From Dyella kyungheensis (GTDB taxonomy: Bacteria > Pseudomonadota > Gammaproteobacteria > Xanthomonadales > Rhodanobacteraceae): a DNA stretch of 64,000 nt. Positions 16,217 through 24,194 of this stretch are shown here, in pieces. Below the pieces are notes generated by a model. That model ran no database searches and was not told the DNA's origin. It saw only the letters and a program-made list of their open reading frames with translations. How positions within the stretch are numbered: position 1 is the first letter of the stretch; every line of letters begins with the position of its first letter. The DNA is taken from assembly GCF_016905005.1 (NCBI RefSeq), contig NZ_JADIKC010000001.1:248001-312000 (forward strand). The letters run 5' to 3'. The translations under genes were made by a program, and so were the position numbers.

Positions 16217-16927
16217 TCAGGTGCCGTAATCGAGCTTCGGATACCAGTTGCCGCCGCGGCCTTCGGGCACGCAGTCGAGAATGGTCCAGATCGGCATCAG
16301 GTCGGGCGCGCCACGCGGGTCCTGGCCGGGATCGGCGGTTTCCGTGCCCATTTCACCCGCCCAGAACAGGCGGATGTGGCCATCGCGACGGGTGAACACG
16401 CAGAACGCGGGATCGTCGCCGCCATCGGGGGCGATGGCGTGGTAGTCGCGGCTGAATTCGCCGTTGAGGTCCGAATACAGCGGCAGGTCGCGCCAACCGC
16501 GCTCCCGCTTGAAGGCGAGCAGGCGTTCGATCGGCGAGCGGGCAATCACGGCCAGTGCCACGCGCTGCTGGATATCGGCCGCTTCGCCGTTCCAGGCGCT
16601 CAGCAGCGAGGTGCACATGGGGCAGGGGCGTTCGCGCTGCGGACCGAACATGTAGTTGTAGGTGACCAGGGTCTGCTTGTCGCCGAACAGCCCGGCGAGA
16701 TCGAGCGGGCCGTGTTCGCCCGCGAAGCGGTAGTCGCCTTTCGCTTCCGGCCCGGGCGGCAGGTCGCGCCGCTGTTCGGCGACGCGTTCGATGTGTCGGC
16801 GCAGTTCGATTTCTTCGGCCAGCAATTCGTCGCGGGCGCGACGGTAGGCCTGGCTTTCGCCGGCGAACCGTACGCCGTTGCGCTTGACCAGTTCGGCCAC
16901 GGGGACCAGGGCGGGGGCTTGCGTCAT
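16217..16927 (-). CDS. DUF899 thioredoxin-like family protein
   Basis: A 236-aa protein of the DUF899 family: a helical N-terminus with AYRRARDELLAEEIELRRHI and a thioredoxin-like core containing TLVTYNYMFGPQRERPCPMC (about 86-105). CPMC stands where a redox pair would be. ARSPIERLLAFKRERGW and a conserved NWYPKLDYGT end follow. Homologues are common in soil bacteria but have no established reaction. ATG 16927 has GAGG upstream; an ATG seven codons earlier is a possible alternative. It is divergent from the GyrI-like gene at 17119. Confidence 0.82.
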   Translation of the reverse strand: MTQAPALVPVAELVKRNGVRFAGESQAYRRARDELLAEEIELRRHIERVAEQRRDLPPGPEAKGDYRFAGEHGPLDLAGLFGDKQTLVTYNYMFGPQRERPCPMCTSLLSAWNGEAADIQQRVALAVIARSPIERLLAFKRERGWRDLPLYSDLNGEFSRDYHAIAPDGGDDPAFCVFTRRDGHIRLFWAGEMGTETADPGQDPRGAPDLMPIWTILDCVPEGRGGNWYPKLDYGT

Positions 16928-17118
16928 GGTGGACAACCTCAGCGTCATGGGGGAGGGACGCGCGCTCCGCCGCGAGAGGCGAATGCCGCGTCTACTCTCT
17001 CGACGAACGGGCACCTGGCATATCGACATCCCGCAAGTGGCCACTTTCACCCTGTTGTCACATCCGCCCATTGCCGTAGTCTTGGGGCTCGTTCAACGTT
17101 TCCGCCAGGACGAAAGCC

Positions 17119-17571
17119 ATGGATCACCGGATCGTGTCGCTGCCTGCCTTTACCGTCGTCGGACTGGAATACATTGCCCGTAGCCCGAACGGTATCGGCC
17201 CGTTGTGGGAGCGCTTCCTGCCACGGGAGCAGGAAGTGGCGCCGAACGTGGAACCCGGCGTGGCCTATGGCGTGTGCGCAGCGCTGCCGGACGGCATGCT
17301 GCGTTATGTGGCGGGCTTGTCGGTGGCGGACGATGCGGCGCTGCCCGAGGGGATGGTGAAGTTCCAGGTGCCCGCCCAGAAGTACGGCGTGTTCACCCAC
17401 CGCGGCGTGGCCAGGCAAATCGGCGAGACCATCCAGACCATCCACACGCGCCTGCTGCCCAAGCTGGGTTTGCGCGCGCAGGCGGGCGTGGGCTTCGAAC
17501 GTTACGACGAACGCTTCGTGGCGCCGGACGATCCGTCCTCGGAAACCGATCTGTACATTCCGGTGGAATAG
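17119..17571 (+). CDS. GyrI-like / AraC effector-binding domain protein
   Basis: A 150-aa stand-alone effector-binding domain (SHS2-type GyrI/SOUL-like fold). The pattern PAFTVVGLEYIA, then a helix with LWERFLPRE, the YGVCAALPDG strand pair, the KYGVFTHRGVARQIGETIQT helix, and the final FERYDERF plus DLYIPVE strand are all typical. Such domains bind small molecules or drugs, alone or fused to AraC regulators. ATG 17119 follows the CGCCAGGACGAAAGCC leader. The stop is only four bases from that of the convergent gene. Confidence 0.8.
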   Translation: MDHRIVSLPAFTVVGLEYIARSPNGIGPLWERFLPREQEVAPNVEPGVAYGVCAALPDGMLRYVAGLSVADDAALPEGMVKFQVPAQKYGVFTHRGVARQIGETIQTIHTRLLPKLGLRAQAGVGFERYDERFVAPDDPSSETDLYIPVE

Positions 17572-17575
17572 ACGT

Positions 17576-18190
17576 TCAGGCGGCCAATTGGGCGCGCGGC
17601 AACGCGGCGAACGCGTCGTTGAGGGTGCTGCTTATCTGCGCGGCCAGTCCGGCATAGTCGGAGGCGCGGGGCATGCGGGCACGCTTGGCGGCGCCGTCCA
17701 GCAGGTCGACCTGGCCGCTCGCATCGGCGGCGCAGGCGTACACACAGGCGCGGGGCGCGTCGAGGAATACGCGCATTTCCACGCGCACCGCCGCATCCAG
17801 CGGGATGCTGCCATCGGGCTCGATCAGGATGGACAACGAGCGGTTGCCGCGGCGGCGCAGCAGACGCAGGCACTCCTCCAGTTCGATCACCAGATGATGG
17901 CCTTCGGGCAGCTCCAGGTCGCGGTAGAACACCGCATCCATTTCGAACGCCGCCTTGCGCACCTCGTTCTCGATGCGGCCCAGAAAGCCCACACGCAAGT
18001 CGTGCCGCGTGTAGTGAATGGGCATGGTGGACACCTGCACGTCGTTCTTGCGCACCAGGGTGGAGTGATTGATGCGCGTGAAGCTCAGGCCTGCCGCCTC
18101 GTAGCTCTGCTTGGCGTTGGCACCGCTGATGCCGGCGAACGCGGCCCATGCGGCTTTGAGATACGCGATGTTCGGCGCCGTTTGCAGCAT
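17576..18190 (-). CDS. hypothetical protein
   Basis: A 204-aa protein starting at ATG 18190 with a GGGACA leader. Residues 1-45 form an amphipathic helical start (IAYLKAAWAAFAGISGANAK). The middle contains a basic stretch RLLRRRGNRSLSILIEPDG and beta-rich segments. There is no signal peptide or membrane helix. I do not recognise the family. It stands alone, convergent with the GyrI-like gene and divergent from the M28 peptidase at 18413. The same strand stays open far upstream, but those codons lie antisense to the peptidase and are not believed. Confidence 0.65.
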   Translation of the reverse strand: MLQTAPNIAYLKAAWAAFAGISGANAKQSYEAAGLSFTRINHSTLVRKNDVQVSTMPIHYTRHDLRVGFLGRIENEVRKAAFEMDAVFYRDLELPEGHHLVIELEECLRLLRRRGNRSLSILIEPDGSIPLDAAVRVEMRVFLDAPRACVYACAADASGQVDLLDGAAKRARMPRASDYAGLAAQISSTLNDAFAALPRAQLAA

Positions 18191-18412
18191 ACGTGTCCCG
18201 CCTTGGAGGGGTTGGTGGTGGCGCGGTCTTGCGGCGCCATGGGGGTTATCGGCGCCGGGCGGTCGAACTTCAGTGGTTTTTCCCGCCATGCATGACCTTT
18301 GTCCTAGACGGTCGCCACCGGGCACAGGGTATAAGTGCCACGACAGCCTTGAATGTCGTCGCGGCGAGAGATCGCGACATGCCTCTACGCACCACCGCTG
18401 GGGAGAGAATGC

Positions 18413-20719
18413 ATGACCCGTTTGACGATACGGCCGCTGCTGGCGGCCTGCCTGCTGGCTTCCATGGGCAGCGCACTGGCCGCTGATGAACACGCCCCCG
18501 AGCAGGGCATGCTCGGCTTCAGTGCCAGCGGTGCCGCCGCGCAGAAGAGCCTGGAGCAGCGCTTCGATGCCTTGCTCGATCCGGCCGACCAGCGCGAATG
18601 GCTCAAGCAGATGTCCGCCGCACCCAACCAGGTCGGCTCGCCGCACGACAAGGCGAACGCAGAGTTCATGCTGGCCAAGTTCAAGGAGTGGGGCTGGGAT
18701 GCCCATATCGAAACCTTCAACGTGCTCTATCCCACGCCGAAGAAAGTCGCGCTGGAGCTGAAGGGGCCGCACCCGTATACCGCCAAGCTGCATGAGCCCG
18801 CGGTGGCAGGCGATGCCAGCTCGGCGATCAAGACCGACGTGCTGCCGCCGTACAACGTCTACGGAGGCGATGGCGACGTCAGTGCGCCGCTGGTCTACGT
18901 GAACTACGGTATGCCGGACGACTACAAGGATCTGGCCCGCCGCGGCATCGACGTGCGCGGCAAGATCGTCATCGCGCGCTACGGCGGCGGCTGGCGCGGC
19001 CTCAAGCCCAAGCTGGCGCAGCAGCACGGCGCCGTGGGTTGCCTGATCTATTCCGATCCGCACGACGACGGCTACGCCCAGGGCGACACCTATGCGCAGG
19101 GCGGCTGGCGTCCGGAAGATGGCGTGCAGCGCGGCTCGGTGGCCGACATGCAGCAGTATCCCGGCGATCCGCTCACGCCCGGCTACGGTTCCACCGCCGA
19201 TGCGAAGCGTCTCGATCTGAAGGACGCCAAGACCATCCTGAAGATTCCGGTCTTGCCGATCTCCTATGCCGATGCCACGCCGCTGCTGAAATCGCTCACC
19301 GGTCCGGTGGCGCCGGGTGGCTGGCGCGGTTCGCTGCCAATCACTTATCACATCGGACCCAGCGCAGCGCCGGTGCATTTGACCGTGCTGTCGGACTGGG
19401 GCCAGAAGCCGGTGTACGACGTGATCGCCACGCTCAAGGGTGCCACCGAACCCGATCGTTGGATCGTGCGCGGCAACCATCACGACGGTTGGGTCTTCGG
19501 CGCGTGGGATCCGCTGGCCGGCAACGTGGCCCTGCTGGCCGAAGCCAAGGCCATCGGCACGCTGTACAAGCAGGGCTGGCGCCCGCAGCGCACGTTGGTC
19601 TACGCGAGCTGGGATGGCGAAGAGGCCGGCCTGCTCGGTTCCACCGAATGGGCCGAAACGCATGGCGACGAGTTGAAGCAGAAGGCCGTGCTTTATCTCA
19701 ACTCCGATACCAACGGCCGCGGTTTCCTCGAAGCCGGTGGCAGCCACTCCTACCAGCACCTGGTGAACCAGGTGGCCGAGGGCGTGACCGATCCGGAAAC
19801 CAAGGGCAGCGTGCTGGAACGCCGGCGTGCGCATGTGATGGTTGCCGGCAATGCCAAGGACGCCAAGCCCGAAGCCAAGGAATTCGCCAAGCTCGCCGCT
19901 GCCGGTGGCGACGTGCCGATCGAGGCGCTGGGTTCGGGCTCCGACTACAGCACGTTCCTCGAACATCTGGGCATCGCCTCGCTCGACCTCGGCTTCAGCG
20001 GCGAGGACGACCAGGACGGCATCTATCACTCGGCCTACGATACGTTCGAGCACTACGTGCGCTTCGGCGATCCGGACTTCCAGTACGGCGTGGCGTTGTC
20101 GAAAGTGGCCGGCCACATCGTGTTGCGCACGGCCGGCGCCAGCGTGTTGCCGATGCGCTTCAACGACTTCAGCGATACCTTCGATCGCTACGTCGAGGAG
20201 TTGCACAAGCTGGTGGGCGATACGCGCAAGGACACCGAGCAACAGCATCAATTGCTCGACAAACACGCGTACGCACTCACCTCCGATCCCACCCGGCCCT
20301 TGCTGCCGCCCGAGCGCGATTCGGACGTGCCGGACATCAAGCTCGCGCCGCTCGACGATGCCGCCAGGAAACTGAAGAAGAGCGCGCAGGCGTTCGAGGC
20401 GGCCTACAGCCAGCGTGCCGCCAGCGATTTCAATCTGCCGGCCGCGCAGCTGCAGCAGATCAACGCGCTGATGGGGCAGATGGAACAATCGCTCACCAGC
20501 GCGGCCGGCCTGCCGGAGCGGCCCTGGTTCAAGCACATGGTGTATGCGCCGGGCATGCTCACCGGCTATGGCGTGAAGACCGTGCCGGGCGTGCGCGAGG
20601 CGATCGAAGGACGCCGCTGGGACGAGGCGAACCAGTACGCACAGGTCACCGCGAAGACGCTCGACGGCTACCGCGAACAGCTGGACAAGCTCACCGCGCT
20701 GCTGAAGAAATCCTCGTAG
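18413..20719 (+). CDS. exported M28 metallopeptidase, glutamate carboxypeptidase II/transferrin-receptor-like
   Basis: A 768-aa secreted peptidase. Signal peptide 1-22 (ASMGSALA), a protease-associated domain (about 140-270, with GKIVIARYGGG), the M28 zinc-peptidase domain (about 330-560), and a helical transferrin-receptor-like dimerisation domain (about 620-760). Zinc and catalytic residues seen are the NHHDGW motif with His357 (His356 adjacent), Glu403/Glu404 in WDGEEAG, Asp in LNSDTNG, and a late His in YHSAYDTFEHY. The layout matches human PSMA-type carboxypeptidases, which release C-terminal acidic residues; specificity here is unknown. GGGGAGAGA precedes ATG 18413. Confidence 0.92.
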   Translation: MTRLTIRPLLAACLLASMGSALAADEHAPEQGMLGFSASGAAAQKSLEQRFDALLDPADQREWLKQMSAAPNQVGSPHDKANAEFMLAKFKEWGWDAHIETFNVLYPTPKKVALELKGPHPYTAKLHEPAVAGDASSAIKTDVLPPYNVYGGDGDVSAPLVYVNYGMPDDYKDLARRGIDVRGKIVIARYGGGWRGLKPKLAQQHGAVGCLIYSDPHDDGYAQGDTYAQGGWRPEDGVQRGSVADMQQYPGDPLTPGYGSTADAKRLDLKDAKTILKIPVLPISYADATPLLKSLTGPVAPGGWRGSLPITYHIGPSAAPVHLTVLSDWGQKPVYDVIATLKGATEPDRWIVRGNHHDGWVFGAWDPLAGNVALLAEAKAIGTLYKQGWRPQRTLVYASWDGEEAGLLGSTEWAETHGDELKQKAVLYLNSDTNGRGFLEAGGSHSYQHLVNQVAEGVTDPETKGSVLERRRAHVMVAGNAKDAKPEAKEFAKLAAAGGDVPIEALGSGSDYSTFLEHLGIASLDLGFSGEDDQDGIYHSAYDTFEHYVRFGDPDFQYGVALSKVAGHIVLRTAGASVLPMRFNDFSDTFDRYVEELHKLVGDTRKDTEQQHQLLDKHAYALTSDPTRPLLPPERDSDVPDIKLAPLDDAARKLKKSAQAFEAAYSQRAASDFNLPAAQLQQINALMGQMEQSLTSAAGLPERPWFKHMVYAPGMLTGYGVKTVPGVREAIEGRRWDEANQYAQVTAKTLDGYREQLDKLTALLKKSS

Positions 20720-20740
20720 CGCGGCTGGTTTGGGATGCCG

Positions 20741-21046
20741 TCATTCCGCTTGCGGGGTGACGGCTTCCGCCGCTGACGCGCGGCTCAGGTAGCCGAGCTT
20801 CCGATGCTTGGGCAATTGCTTGATCTCCCATTCCGCCCGCGATGCCGCTGCGCGGTTGTCGTAGGCACGCGAACCCAGCAGGCGCAGCGGCGGATGCGAA
20901 CGCGTATAGCGCGCGCCCTTGCCGCTGACGTGCGCCTGGTAGCGCGCATCGAGGTCGTTGGTGATGCCGGCGTAGTAGGTGCCGTCGCGGCATTCGATCA
21001 GGTACAGGCACCAGCCACTGGCGGCGGATTCGGTCGTGTGAGTCAT
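20741..21046 (-). CDS. GIY-YIG nuclease-like protein (UPF0213)
   Basis: A 101-aa single-domain GIY-YIG protein. WCLYLIECRDGTYYAGITND holds the family Y...Y-x-G elements, followed by ARYQAHVSGKGARYTRSH with the conserved Arg, and a Glu in SRAEWEIKQLPK. Length and motifs fit the YhbQ/UPF0213 group, small proteins with possible nuclease activity on branched DNA. The role is not settled. Its end overlaps a short GC-rich stem shared with the convergent M28 peptidase. Confidence 0.85.
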   Translation of the reverse strand: MTHTTESAASGWCLYLIECRDGTYYAGITNDLDARYQAHVSGKGARYTRSHPPLRLLGSRAYDNRAAASRAEWEIKQLPKHRKLGYLSRASAAEAVTPQAE

Positions 21047-21074
21047 TGCACCTAGTGTGCCGCAACGGCCTGGT

Positions 21075-21539
21075 TTACGCGGCCCGATTGGACAACTTGG
21101 TGCGCGCGAAAAACGCGATGATCCAGCCGAACAGCAGCATCGCAGCCAGGTTGGCGATGAAGCTGAAGACGCTGAAATGCGGCACCTTGCTCAGTGCCGA
21201 GAGCGGTACCACCACGTAGTTCATCACCGCGAACACCACCACGCCGTAGGCCACGCCCCAGACCGGCCAGCGTGGCGTGGCGGCCACGCGCCGCCCTACG
21301 ATGAGCACGAAGATCGCGGCGATCAGCAGCGACATGGCCCACTGCAGTACCAGGCCGAGTGCGGCTTCCGTGGCGCCTCCGGCCAGCGCGGCTTTGCCGA
21401 GCAGTCCGGCGGCGATGTATCGGAGGATCACCAGCGGACCGTAACCGCTGATCAGGCTGGCGGCGCCGATGTCCAGCGTGCCGGCGACGAATCCGCCCCA
21501 GAGGATGGCGGCGAGCAGGGGATGACGCGAGCGAGGCAT
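21075..21539 (-). CDS. four-helix membrane protein, uncharacterised
   Basis: A 154-aa integral membrane protein with about four hydrophobic helices (roughly 9-30, 54-76, 88-109, 122-142). ATG 21539 has GGAGAA upstream. It resembles the product of 7620-8111 in helix spacing and in the YG-hydrophobic-NYVVVPL segment, so the two are probably paralogues. The frame stays open upstream for 185 more codons, but that stretch lies antisense to the 2'-5' RNA ligase gene and has no start signal. Function is unknown. Confidence 0.75.
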   Translation of the reverse strand: MPRSRHPLLAAILWGGFVAGTLDIGAASLISGYGPLVILRYIAAGLLGKAALAGGATEAALGLVLQWAMSLLIAAIFVLIVGRRVAATPRWPVWGVAYGVVVFAVMNYVVVPLSALSKVPHFSVFSFIANLAAMLLFGWIIAFFARTKLSNRAA

Positions 21540-21644
21540 GCGGTTCTCCGTGGCGTCTGGCGTGGCCACTCTAAACCAACCGGGCCGGCCCGCAACATGC
21601 CGGGCCGCGCCGCCCCCATGTCGGCTGCCGTTACTATCGGCGTC

Positions 21645-22304
21645 ATGCTGTTTTCCGATCCCATCGGCGGCCCTGCCGAAACCCTGGTCGCCGACCTGCG
21701 CGATTACCCCGAGTGGCATCGGGGGCGCCGCCGCTACGGCATCTGGATGCTGCCGGTCGACGATCCCGCGTTGCTCCAATACATCGATGCGGCGCGTGCA
21801 CAACTGGCGGACCTGATTCATCCCAGTCCGCGTCGTCAGGCGCATGTCACGGTCTACGTCTGCGGCTTTCATGGCGCCGGCGACCGCGATGACGATTTCC
21901 CGCTGCATCGTCTCGACCATCAGGTAGCTTTGCTGGAAGCGCACGCGGGCACCGAATGCGCGTTGCCGCTGGCGGCACTGGACAGCTTTGCCAGTGCAGC
22001 CTTCATTCCGGTGGGCGATCCCATGGGCCGCTTGGCGCGCTGGCGCGAGGCGTTGGCTGTGGGCAGCCCTGAGATCAGGCAAGCGCCTTATATCGCCCAC
22101 ATCACGCTGGGTTTGTATCGTCGATGCGTGCCGGCCGAGGTGATTCGTCGTCGGCTGGGTGCGGTGGTGCCGCCGCCTTCATGGCTGAAGGTGAGCGAGC
22201 TTCGATATGCCACCTACGAGGCGCAGGACCATTTCGGGCCGCTCGGCGGCGTTCGCCGTGTCGCGCTGGCATCGGCGCTGGTAACAGCGGCGGGCGCGCC
22301 ATAA
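21645..22304 (+). CDS. 2'-5' RNA ligase / LigT-like phosphoesterase family protein
   Basis: A 219-aa two-histidine (2H) phosphoesterase-like protein. The two signature tetrads HVTVYV (about 67-72) and HITLGL (about 153-158) are visible, the hallmark of the fold that hydrolyses 2',3'-cyclic phosphates or ligates 2'-5' RNA ends. Start taken as ATG 21645, near TTACTAT; an in-frame ATG nine codons upstream (21618) is also possible. Neither has a strong ribosome binding site, so translation may be leaderless. Confidence 0.75.
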   Translation: MLFSDPIGGPAETLVADLRDYPEWHRGRRRYGIWMLPVDDPALLQYIDAARAQLADLIHPSPRRQAHVTVYVCGFHGAGDRDDDFPLHRLDHQVALLEAHAGTECALPLAALDSFASAAFIPVGDPMGRLARWREALAVGSPEIRQAPYIAHITLGLYRRCVPAEVIRRRLGAVVPPPSWLKVSELRYATYEAQDHFGPLGGVRRVALASALVTAAGAP

Positions 22305-22306
22305 AA

Positions 22307-22335
22307 AAGCGCGGCACGATGATCGTGCCGCGCTT
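22307..22335. terminator. bidirectional terminator
   Basis: A perfect 14-bp stem AAGCGCGGCACGAT / ATCGTGCCGCGCTT with an essentially minimal loop, immediately after the stop of the LigT-like gene. On the minus strand it is followed by a run of T, so it ends the leftward gene at 22355 efficiently. Confidence 0.85.
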
Positions 22336-22354
22336 GATGGCCGTGCAGCGTGGA

Positions 22355-22909
22355 TCAGCTATGCGCCGATGACGACGCGCCGGCAGGTGCGGCCTTGCTG
22401 GCCTTGCCACCCTTGTGCGGACTGGCGCCCTTGCCGCCGCCGGGATTGCGGTACATCGCATCGGCAATCTGTTTCTGCGCGGGCGAGAGCGCGTCATATA
22501 GGTCGCTGAAGGCCGACGAGAGTTTCTTCATGTTGTCCGCGTGCGTCTCGGTGAGATCGGCATAGGACTTCATGGCGTCTTCCGCCGTCATCGTGGACAA
22601 CTTCTGCGCCCGCTCGCGGAAAGCCTGGTCGGCCTTGCGCGCGTTGTCGCGCATGGTCTGCGCGAAGGTATCCCATGGCTTGGCCTGTTGATCGGTGATC
22701 TTCAGCTGGGCATGCAGGTCGGCAATGCGTTGTTCGACCGCATCCGCATGTTTCTGTCCGTGATCCTGCGCGCCCGGCGGCGTGGTGGTGGGCAATTTCT
22801 GGGCGGCAGGGGGTGTGGCCGGCGTGGCCTGCTGGGCCCATGCCGGAGCCGCCACCAGCGCCAAGGAGACCAGCGCCGGCAGGGTCAGACTACGAAGCGA
22901 ATTTTTCAT
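22355..22909 (-). CDS. periplasmic LTXXQ/Spy-like protein
   Basis: A 184-aa secreted protein: signal peptide 1-25 (APAWAQQ), a Pro/Ala-rich linker, then a helical domain (about 55-150) with LKITDQQAKPWDTFAQTM and LSPAQKQIADAMYRN. The two LTxxQ-like motifs point to the CpxP/Spy group of periplasmic chaperones and stress sensors. The C-terminal 30 residues are low-complexity, rich in Gly, Lys, Ala and Ser. It sits with another small secreted gene upstream on the same strand, spaced by 37 nt, perhaps co-transcribed. Confidence 0.8.
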   Translation of the reverse strand: MKNSLRSLTLPALVSLALVAAPAWAQQATPATPPAAQKLPTTTPPGAQDHGQKHADAVEQRIADLHAQLKITDQQAKPWDTFAQTMRDNARKADQAFRERAQKLSTMTAEDAMKSYADLTETHADNMKKLSSAFSDLYDALSPAQKQIADAMYRNPGGGKGASPHKGGKASKAAPAGASSSAHS

Positions 22910-22946
22910 CGTCGGTACTCCCTATGCAGTGAATGGCGGCAGCCAT

Positions 22947-23297
22947 CTAGTAGCCGTCGTTGTAGTAAACGACGCCCGGCGGTGGCGGGGGCGGCGGCGA
23001 GGTATAGACCACCGTCGGCGGCGGTTGCGGCGTGTTCGCATTGGAAATGGCCACGCCCGCGGCGACGCCCAGCAGCGCACCGGCGACGATCGCACCGCTG
23101 TTGTCGTGGTGATCGTAGTGGTCGTAATGGCTGTAGTGATTGTCGTAATGACCGTGATAGTCGTGATGTTCGTAGTGCGCCGGCGGCGGGCCATGGTGGT
23201 ATTGCGCGAGCACCGGCAGCGGCAGCGCCATGCATGCCACGGCCATCGCGGCGGCGGCGAGTGTGTTACGTCCTGCGATAGACGGGTTGTGTTTCAT
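22947..23297 (-). CDS. secreted His/Tyr-rich glycine-zipper protein
   Basis: A 116-aa protein with a signal peptide (residues 1-31, ending LPVLAQ), a His/Tyr/Asp-rich stretch (about 32-66) with repeating HYD and HYS units, a glycine-zipper segment SGAIVAGALLGVAAGVAI (about 67-84), and a poly-Pro stretch near the end. The glycine zipper suggests membrane insertion or outer-membrane association. The His/Asp stretch could bind metals. GGAGGGA lies seven nt before ATG 23297, which is preferred over ATG 23303. Function is not known. Confidence 0.75.
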   Translation of the reverse strand: MKHNPSIAGRNTLAAAAMAVACMALPLPVLAQYHHGPPPAHYEHHDYHGHYDNHYSHYDHYDHHDNSGAIVAGALLGVAAGVAISNANTPQPPPTVVYTSPPPPPPPGVVYYNDGY

Positions 23298-23493
23298 CAA
23301 CATTCCCTCCAGCAGTGCGGCGAGATCGCACGAAGGGAAGCGTAGGTCTGCCGATGTGCACGCCAGCACAACACCGGGCCGCATTTTCCTGCGACTTTCG
23401 GCGCGGTTTGCTTATGTCGGTGCGGTGTGACGTTTGCGTTGTCTTGGCACCGACGAGGACGCGGTGCGTCCTCGTCGGCGATCGGGCTCACGC

Positions 23494-23898
23494 TTAGCGG
23501 GGATCCATGAAATCGATCTTCTGCAGGCCTTGTCGCTTGGCGTCGGAAATCACGCTGGCCACGGTCTGATACGAGACGCCGTCGGCTGGGTCGATGACCA
23601 AATGGGGTCGCACTGGCAGGTGCGAAGCGATGGCCAGCTGCGAGGACAGCATCGCAGCGTCGATGGGTGCATCGTTCCAGTACATCGAGCCATCGGCATG
23701 GATGGACAACTGCACCATGCTCGGCTCGATCGGTGGGTCGAAGGTGGCACCGGGCTGCGGCAGGTCGAGTTTCAATTTGTGCGTCAGCACGGGCGAGGTG
23801 ATCATGGTGATCACCAGCAGCACCAGCAGGACATCCACCAGCGGCGTGATGTTGATCTGGGCGAGCGGAGCATGCGAAACACGTGCAGAGAAAGCCAT
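23494..23898 (-). CDS. ExbD/TolR-family biopolymer transport protein
   Basis: A 134-aa protein of the ExbD/TolR family: a short cytoplasmic start, one membrane helix (about 20-40, with PLVDVLLVLLVITMI containing the conserved Asp that carries the proton path), then a periplasmic domain ending in LQKIDFMDPR. In proton-motive-force machines it pairs with ExbB/TolQ to energise TonB or TolA. Here no exbB, tonB or receptor gene is adjacent, so it is an orphan copy that must use a partner encoded elsewhere. Confidence 0.88.
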   Translation of the reverse strand: MAFSARVSHAPLAQINITPLVDVLLVLLVITMITSPVLTHKLKLDLPQPGATFDPPIEPSMVQLSIHADGSMYWNDAPIDAAMLSSQLAIASHLPVRPHLVIDPADGVSYQTVASVISDAKRQGLQKIDFMDPR

Positions 23899-24194
23899 GT
23901 TCTTCCTCCTGACGGCAGCGTTTGTCGATGTGGATGCCGGGCCTGGGGATGCGCCGGCGGCACCAGATTACTCCCGAAGGGGACGCTCCGCGCAAGCGTG
24001 CCTGCGCCTTCGCGCTGCGTCCGTTTGCGTACAGGAATCCTCGTTGCTGCACGGCATCATCCGCAGCGCTGGCCAGTGACTTCGTACCAGGCCGGCGCTG
24101 GCGCCTCAAGACAGCGGGGATGGGGCGTCCGCAGTGTTCCGTCGGCGGCGAACCAGACATACTCACGACTCCCTCCGACGCCGGTGAGATGCCC

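Noticed and set aside
17576-20536. A 986-codon frame on the minus strand running through the M28 peptidase
   Set aside because: Only the downstream 204 codons (to 18190) are on free DNA and have a start signal. The rest is antisense to the M28 peptidase.
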